From positions 1-61,015 of IMG/VR virus record IMGVR_UViG_3300017971_000307: a stretch of 61,015 bases of DNA. One strand, 5' to 3'. Under the pieces are notes generated by a model. That model did no database searches. It worked only from the letters and a program-made list of their open reading frames with translations, and had not been told where the DNA came from. The translations under genes and the position numbers were made by a program. The stretch is from a virus. Positions 56,450 through 61,015 of the stretch are shown here, one piece after another (the first letter of the stretch is position 1; every line of letters starts with the position of its first letter).

Positions 56450-57436
56450 ATGGATAGAGAAGGTGTTTTTTGGGTATTGGATCAATTAGGTATTGATCGA
56501 ATAAGGAATCGAAATGGTAAGAACGTTTCAGTGTCTTGTCCTTTGGCTAAATATGGTAGAAGAGGTCATAATTCAGAAGTAGATTATAGACCTTCGCTTA
56601 GTATTTTAATTAATCCTAATATGCCTTCTAAAGTCAAATGTCATGCATGTAAATTTCGTGGTGAATTAAGTTCATTAATTAGAACTATAAATAGATATTC
56701 AAAAGACAATCTAAATCCATTATTGAAAAAAGTTATAGAGATGGAAGATATTGATCCTGAATGGCTTGCAAATTCTATCACTGATTATGAACATGTTGAA
56801 GAGAGATATGTTGAACGGATAATTGATGAATCGGAGATATTAAATTATACAAATAAGACACATGGTTATTTTGTAAATGAACGTGGATTAAGTATTGACA
56901 CATTAAAATCATGGGGAACCGGATATGATCATGATAATCGCCGCGGTTTTTTTCCGGTCAGAAATATTGATAGTAAATTGGTTGGTGCGGTAGGTCGTTC
57001 GATTAATGATTATATAAAACCTAAGTACTATAACTATTTTGAATTTAATAAAGGTAGATATTTATATGGTGAGGATAAATGCACTAGTGGTTCGATTGGT
57101 ATTATAGTTGAGGGAATTATTGACACCTTAAAGCTTTGGCAATTATTGTATGATCGTGATGTATTGAATGAGTATTCTGTGGTGTCCATTCTAGGATCAG
57201 ATCCAACTGAACATCAGCTTAATAAAATAGTAAAATTGTTTGATGTTGTTATTTTATTTTTTGATAATGATGGTCCTGGTTGGAGTGGGACTATGAAGGC
57301 GGTTAAGTTTTTGGGTAAAATAATTCAGGTAAGGGCTGTCTCTTATCCATATCCGGTTGGGGGCGATCCGGATGAATTGATAAGACGTGGTTATAATGTT
57401 TTTGAATTGATTCAGAATTCTAGTTTAGTTTTTTGA
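56450..57436 (+). CDS. DNA primase (CHC2 zinc finger, Toprim)
   Basis: The product is 328 aa. The zinc site is C30-x9-H40-x23-C64-x2-C67 (CHC2 type). The Toprim domain has IIVEGIIDTL (about 218) and LFFDNDGPG (about 270), the metal-binding E and DxD. It lacks a fused helicase, matching the separate DnaB-like gene. It makes RNA primers for the polymerase at 58448. Starts 3 bp after thyX. Confidence 0.9.
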   Translation: MDREGVFWVLDQLGIDRIRNRNGKNVSVSCPLAKYGRRGHNSEVDYRPSLSILINPNMPSKVKCHACKFRGELSSLIRTINRYSKDNLNPLLKKVIEMEDIDPEWLANSITDYEHVEERYVERIIDESEILNYTNKTHGYFVNERGLSIDTLKSWGTGYDHDNRRGFFPVRNIDSKLVGAVGRSINDYIKPKYYNYFEFNKGRYLYGEDKCTSGSIGIIVEGIIDTLKLWQLLYDRDVLNEYSVVSILGSDPTEHQLNKIVKLFDVVILFFDNDGPGWSGTMKAVKFLGKIIQVRAVSYPYPVGGDPDELIRRGYNVFELIQNSSLVF

Positions 57437-57460
57437 AATCATTTTCATGCCAAAAAGATG

Positions 57461-57489
57461 TTGACATATTATTTTTTATACACTATGAT
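57461..57489 (+). promoter_or_regulatory. strong promoter TTGACA-N17-TATGAT
   Basis: Consensus -35 at 57461-57466 and TATGAT at 57484-57489 with an exact 17-nt spacer, between primase and SSB genes. It probably gives extra, strong expression of the SSB, which is needed in large amounts. Confidence 0.85.
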
Positions 57490-57538
57490 ATTAACCAATC
57501 AAAAAAACGCCCATAGTGGGGTATGAAAGAGAGAGAAA

Positions 57539-58387
57539 ATGTCTTGGTATCGAACTGGTAGAGAAGCAAAAGAAAGAATCAAGAGAGAGAAAGAGAAAAA
57601 AGAAAAGCGTAAAGAGGATCGCGAAAAATGGTACCTTCATCCATATGTTAGAATATGGATGCGTCCAGGACAAAAATTGACATGTACTTTTGTTGATGAT
57701 AATCATCATCCAGAAGGATATGATTGGCCGTATGAAGTGTGCGAACATCAGGTGAAAATAAATAATAATTGGGAAAATATTACATGCACAAAAGGTATGA
57801 AAGTTAAGGATTATTATCAAATACTTGGAACCAAAGATCCTTATGTGTTGAAAAGTGAAGGTATCATTGATGATATCAATAATTTTTCTGATAATGATAG
57901 TGTTGGTTGTGTTCTATGTGAACGCAGTTTTTATTCGTTTAGTATTGTTCCGAACACCGTGATAGATCATGAAGGTTGGGTAGATAAAGAAGGAATTCAG
58001 CATTCCGATGTTCTTAAACTTTTGGTTGTAAAAAATTTAGGATATAGTCATCTTGAATCTCAAAGAGAAAAACGCGGTGGATTACGTGGATGCCGATTCG
58101 AGATTGAAAGAATGACACCTGATTCTCCTAATACGGGAGACAAGTTTGATTTCGAGGGAAAAATAGAGTTGCCTGATGATATCCAACCAGCACCGTACAA
58201 CGAAGTATTCAAACCTAAAACACCACGTGAATTAATTGAATTAATTGGTAATAGAAGAGGTGTTTCTAAATTTAATAAAAAGAACAAGAATGAAAATCAA
58301 AAAAATAATCAAGGCAATTATAGTAATACTAGTAATACTAATTATTCTAGTATTAGTAATAATGATAAAGATATTATTCCTTTTTAA
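57539..58387 (+). CDS. phage single-stranded DNA-binding protein
   Basis: The product is 282 aa. It starts with a long basic helix (REAKERIKREKEKKEKRKED), then WYLHPYVRIWMRPGQKLTCTFVDD, EVCEHQ, CTKG, CVLCERS (Cys positions of a zinc-containing OB-type family found in phages), VIDHEGW, then an Asn/Ser-rich disordered linker (about 240-275) and ends DKDIIPF, an SSB-type acidic tip. It would cover ssDNA at the fork. Own strong promoter. Confidence 0.82.
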   Translation: MSWYRTGREAKERIKREKEKKEKRKEDREKWYLHPYVRIWMRPGQKLTCTFVDDNHHPEGYDWPYEVCEHQVKINNNWENITCTKGMKVKDYYQILGTKDPYVLKSEGIIDDINNFSDNDSVGCVLCERSFYSFSIVPNTVIDHEGWVDKEGIQHSDVLKLLVVKNLGYSHLESQREKRGGLRGCRFEIERMTPDSPNTGDKFDFEGKIELPDDIQPAPYNEVFKPKTPRELIELIGNRRGVSKFNKKNKNENQKNNQGNYSNTSNTNYSSISNNDKDIIPF

Positions 58388-58447
58388 TTAATATAAATAA
58401 CTTTAGGGAATCGTCGTAAATAAAGTCGGCTTTTTTCTGGGTGTCAA

Positions 58448-60289
58448 ATGAATACATTGATAACAAACAGCGAAGAATTAATAGCTTTGACAAACAAAGT
58501 TTCTAATTTTGATAAAATTGGCATAGATTATCAAACAACCAGTTATTATACAGATAATAGATCTTGTAGTTGTATTGACAAAATGAAATTTGTTGGTTTT
58601 GGTTTAGGATTACCTGATGGTAGTAAATTTTATTGCCCATTAGGTCATAATAAAGGTTATAATATTTATGATTCTGTTGATTTGTTGAAGAAAATTTTCA
58701 ATGATAAGAATAAAATTGTTTGGTCTCATGATGTTAAGTTTAGTTCTATTGTAACAAAAAATATTGGAATTGAGTCGAATGTAACATGGAGGGATTCTAA
58801 AATTGCGTGCTGGTTACTCGGTTATGGTGTTGGTAGGAATTTAAAACTGAGAGAGTTATTAAGATCAATATTCGATATTGGTGTTGTTGAATATAGTGAA
58901 ATTATACCGATGAAACAAAGGGCTCATGAGGTTAATCCTCAAGTTATGGCTAGTTATAGTTCTAATATGGCTTTGTGGAGTTTGATGCTTGGTGAACGTA
59001 TGATTCCTGAGTTGATTAAATTTGAAATAAATAAGGTATTTACTGACATTGAATGTCCGATTGCTTCAGAGGTTTTACCTCATATAAATGAAGTTGGTAT
59101 TGGTATTGATAAAAATCTCTTAGTAAAATTGAGAGAATATTTAATTAATGAAAATAACAGGATAACAGAAGTTTTTGAATCGATTGTGGGGGTTGATATA
59201 TCGTGCAATCAGTCTGTTAGTAGTAAATTGATTGATGAATTGAAGTGGTGGAAATTACCATCGAATATTAGGCGTGGTAGAAGTGGTTATTACAGTATTA
59301 ACCGTGATAATCGTAAATTGATATCAAGGGAATTGGACAAAAAGTCCCTTCCTTATAGGGTAATGCATTATAAAAATACGTTTGAAAAATATAAAAAGAT
59401 AATAAATACCTTTACAACAGGTTTGGTGAAAAAGGCAGAATTTAACGATGATGGTAGGATTAGAGCAGATTGTAGTCAGACTGATGTGGTTACTGGTAGG
59501 CTGGCATTTTCAAATCCAGCATTACAACAGATTCCTATTCGTTCAAAAGTAGGAAGTAAAATAAGAAAAGCTTTTATTCCTGATGAAGGATGGACTTTTT
59601 TTGATGCCGATTATTCTTGTGCTGATTTAAGGATGATTGCTTATCTTTCAAAAGATCCTGCTATGATTGATGTTTTATCTTATGTTGATAATGATTTACA
59701 TTTAAAGACATCACAGGAGTGTGATTGTTCTAGGGATGAAGGGAAAAAAGCTAATTTAAGTTTAATCTATGAAGCAACACCCAAAACTCTTTCAAGATTA
59801 TTGAATATTCCCATTGGAAGAAGTTGTGATATTTATGGTAAATGGCATAAAACTTATCCAGGTGTAAAGGAATATCATAAAAGGGTTCATAAATTTGCTA
59901 AAGAATATGGTTATATAAGAACCATAACAGGAAGAATTATATATATAAATGGTTTTGATTCATCAAATATTCAGGAACGGTTAAAAGCTGAAAGATGTGC
60001 ATCGAATTATCCTGGTCAAGGAAGTGTTGCTGATGTCATGAAAATAGCAATGCGAAATTTGATCAGAGATTGGAAAGATCGTGGTGTCCTTTATGATTAT
60101 TATAAAAAGACTGGTAAAGCGAAACTCAATTTAAATGTGCATGATGAGTTACTGGTTGAGCTCCGCAATGATTTTATAGATGAGGGATCCAATGATGTCG
60201 TTAGGCATATGAGTGATGCATTGAATCTTTGTGTACCGTTAGAGGTTAGTGGTGGTTTTGGTAAAAATTGGCTTGAGGCCCATTCATGA
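58448..60289 (+). CDS. family A DNA polymerase with degenerate proofreading domain
   Basis: The product is 613 aa. The polymerase motifs are present: motif A DADYSCADLRM (about 386-396), motif B GKKANLSLIYEATPK (about 438-452) and motif C NVHDEL (about 563-568). The N-terminal region has the layout of the 3'-5' exonuclease, but catalytic residues differ: IGIDYQTT has Gln29 for the Glu, SHDVKFSS has Asp95 and Ser99 in place of N and D, and YSSNM has Met174 for the Asp. Proofreading is therefore probably absent. It replicates the phage genome. Confidence 0.9.
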   Translation: MNTLITNSEELIALTNKVSNFDKIGIDYQTTSYYTDNRSCSCIDKMKFVGFGLGLPDGSKFYCPLGHNKGYNIYDSVDLLKKIFNDKNKIVWSHDVKFSSIVTKNIGIESNVTWRDSKIACWLLGYGVGRNLKLRELLRSIFDIGVVEYSEIIPMKQRAHEVNPQVMASYSSNMALWSLMLGERMIPELIKFEINKVFTDIECPIASEVLPHINEVGIGIDKNLLVKLREYLINENNRITEVFESIVGVDISCNQSVSSKLIDELKWWKLPSNIRRGRSGYYSINRDNRKLISRELDKKSLPYRVMHYKNTFEKYKKIINTFTTGLVKKAEFNDDGRIRADCSQTDVVTGRLAFSNPALQQIPIRSKVGSKIRKAFIPDEGWTFFDADYSCADLRMIAYLSKDPAMIDVLSYVDNDLHLKTSQECDCSRDEGKKANLSLIYEATPKTLSRLLNIPIGRSCDIYGKWHKTYPGVKEYHKRVHKFAKEYGYIRTITGRIIYINGFDSSNIQERLKAERCASNYPGQGSVADVMKIAMRNLIRDWKDRGVLYDYYKKTGKAKLNLNVHDELLVELRNDFIDEGSNDVVRHMSDALNLCVPLEVSGGFGKNWLEAHS

Positions 60290-60303
60290 TAAAGGAGGTA
60301 ATG

Positions 60304-60504
60304 ATGGATTGTCAAAAATGTCCTTGGGTTCGTAGGGATCCAAACCAATTAGGTAACAGAATGAAAAATCAGGATAACAAAATTCAAGAATTAGAAAATA
60401 GATTACATAAAATGGAGCGATTTTTATGTAATTCAAATGTAAAAGAATCAAAAGAGGATAATTCTGTAGAAGATGAATTTAATGATGATGATATTCCTTT
60501 TTAG
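60304..60504 (+). CDS. 66-aa protein with SSB-type C-terminal tip
   Basis: The product is 66 aa from ATG 60304 (AAGGAGGTAATG upstream; ATG 60301 is an alternative). It has CQKCPWVRRDP at the start, a central coiled coil (KIQELENRLHKME), an acidic linker and the end FNDDDIPF. The last six residues equal the C-terminal tip of bacterial SSB, the docking site for PriA, RecQ, exonuclease I and others. No OB fold is present. It could be a decoy for SSB-binding host enzymes or a recruiter for phage proteins. Confidence 0.8.
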   Translation: MDCQKCPWVRRDPNQLGNRMKNQDNKIQELENRLHKMERFLCNSNVKESKEDNSVEDEFNDDDIPF

Positions 60505-60570
60505 TATTTATTATATTTTGTGTTCAAAATGTGATTTATTATTTGGGTTATATTATTAGGGTGAAAAAAA

Positions 60571-61015
60571 ATGAATAGGAAAGAATATCACGCAGATTAT
60601 TGGAAAAAACACGGGAAAGAAATAACAGAAAAACGTAAAGAGAGATACCGCAAAGATCCGGAGTATCGCGAAAAAGCAAAGCAACGATCAAGAGAATTTA
60701 GAAATAAGATTGCTAAGAATAATTCTAAGAGTAAGATAGAAAAAATCAAAAAGGATTATATAATTTTTGATGTTATTTTATCGAATAATGAATCAAGGCA
60801 AATTAAATGTTATCGGTTGAATTATATCGCTAAAATTCTCGAAAGATTGCCCAGGACTATATTAAGATGGGAGGAGAATAAAAAATGCTCTTTTCCTCGA
60901 GCGATGTATGGAAATAAAAGGCATCCTAGATTGTATACACAATTACAAGTTAATGAATTGGAAAGAATCTATGAAGAAACAAAATGTTTATATGGTTCTT
61001 TGATTGTTAAAAATC
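60571..61015 (+). CDS. HTH-like basic protein, open at the window end
   Basis: At least 148 aa are visible and the frame runs off the end of the window. The start MNRKEYHADYWKKHGKEITEKRKERYRKDPEYREKA is a basic N-terminal motif seen in phage proteins. A middle part (LNYIAKILERLPRTILRWEENKKCSFP) resembles a MerR-like helix-turn-helix (residues about 90-125). A ribosome-binding-like AGGGTGAAAAAAA precedes ATG 60571. Probably a DNA-binding regulator. Confidence 0.7.
   Translation, partial: MNRKEYHADYWKKHGKEITEKRKERYRKDPEYREKAKQRSREFRNKIAKNNSKSKIEKIKKDYIIFDVILSNNESRQIKCYRLNYIAKILERLPRTILRWEENKKCSFPRAMYGNKRHPRLYTQLQVNELERIYEETKCLYGSLIVKN

Noticed and set aside
1-61015. CRISPR arrays, insertion sequences, diversity-generating retroelements, integrase or att sites
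   Set aside because: No regularly spaced repeats, transposase, reverse transcriptase with template repeat, or recombinase was seen.

Overview
The window is a stretch of a lytic tailed-phage genome with a contractile tail (myovirus morphology). It is AT-rich throughout. It carries a complete head-and-tail module, phage-type replication genes, many very short tightly packed genes with ATGA stop/start overlaps, and no bacterial housekeeping gene, rRNA, integrase or repressor that I could recognise. The host cannot be read from the sequence. A Gram-negative host is suggested by two small membrane/coiled-coil genes near 48.7-49.5 kb that could act on an envelope, and promoters look sigma70-like (TTGACA-N17-TATRAT), but this is inference.

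Layout. (1) 1-1.1 kb: three small rightward genes (two followed by terminators, two preceded by promoter-like sequence), resembling early host-takeover genes. (2) 1.1-2.4 kb: 1.3 kb without an intact gene, with a strongly G-poor segment and short direct repeats; a replication origin or other cis-acting region is possible. (3) 2.4-3.3 kb: a Dam-like D12 adenine methyltransferase. (4) 3.3-11.9 kb: about 23 small genes, all leftward, mostly of unknown function. Recognisable members are a MazG-like pyrophosphohydrolase, a C39-peptidase-like protein, an HExxH protein, a leucine-rich-repeat-like protein, a nucleoside deoxyribosyltransferase-like protein, a zinc ribbon and a broken copy of a widespread phage protein. 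(5) 11.9-44.9 kb: the rightward virion module in canonical order: terminase, second DNA methyltransferase, portal, MuF-like protein, scaffold, major capsid, neck proteins, sheath, tube, tail assembly chaperone with a -1 frameshift, tape measure, tube-initiator/LysM/hub/spike, gp25, baseplate J, tail protein I and several spike/fibre proteins. (6) 44.9-49.5 kb: a holin-like gene, two paralogous small beta-rich proteins, a DUF5662-like gene, tandem promoter/terminator units, a probable structured RNA and possible lysis genes. (7) 49.7-61 kb: the replication module: DnaC-like loader, DnaB-like helicase, intein-containing ThyX, CHC2/Toprim primase, ssDNA-binding protein, family A DNA polymerase, and a small protein ending exactly like a bacterial SSB tail.

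How it fits together. The replication genes supply a loader, helicase, primase, polymerase and SSB, while ThyX, MazG and the deoxyribosyltransferase-like protein adjust nucleotide pools. The two methyltransferases could protect the genome against host restriction. The baseplate gene set (CIS-tube-like protein, LysM protein, hub, spike, gp25, J, DUF6519-like fibre) resembles the simple contractile injection systems more than T4.

Most notable items: the roughly 450-nt GC-richer, hairpin-dense segment at 46983-47440 preceded by two promoter-hairpin-terminator micro-units; the U_UUU_UUC frameshift site in the tail chaperone; the 345-aa intein in ThyX; the polymerase whose proofreading residues are all replaced; the 66-aa protein ending in NDDDIPF; and a 14-nt motif repeated in two distant intergenic regions.
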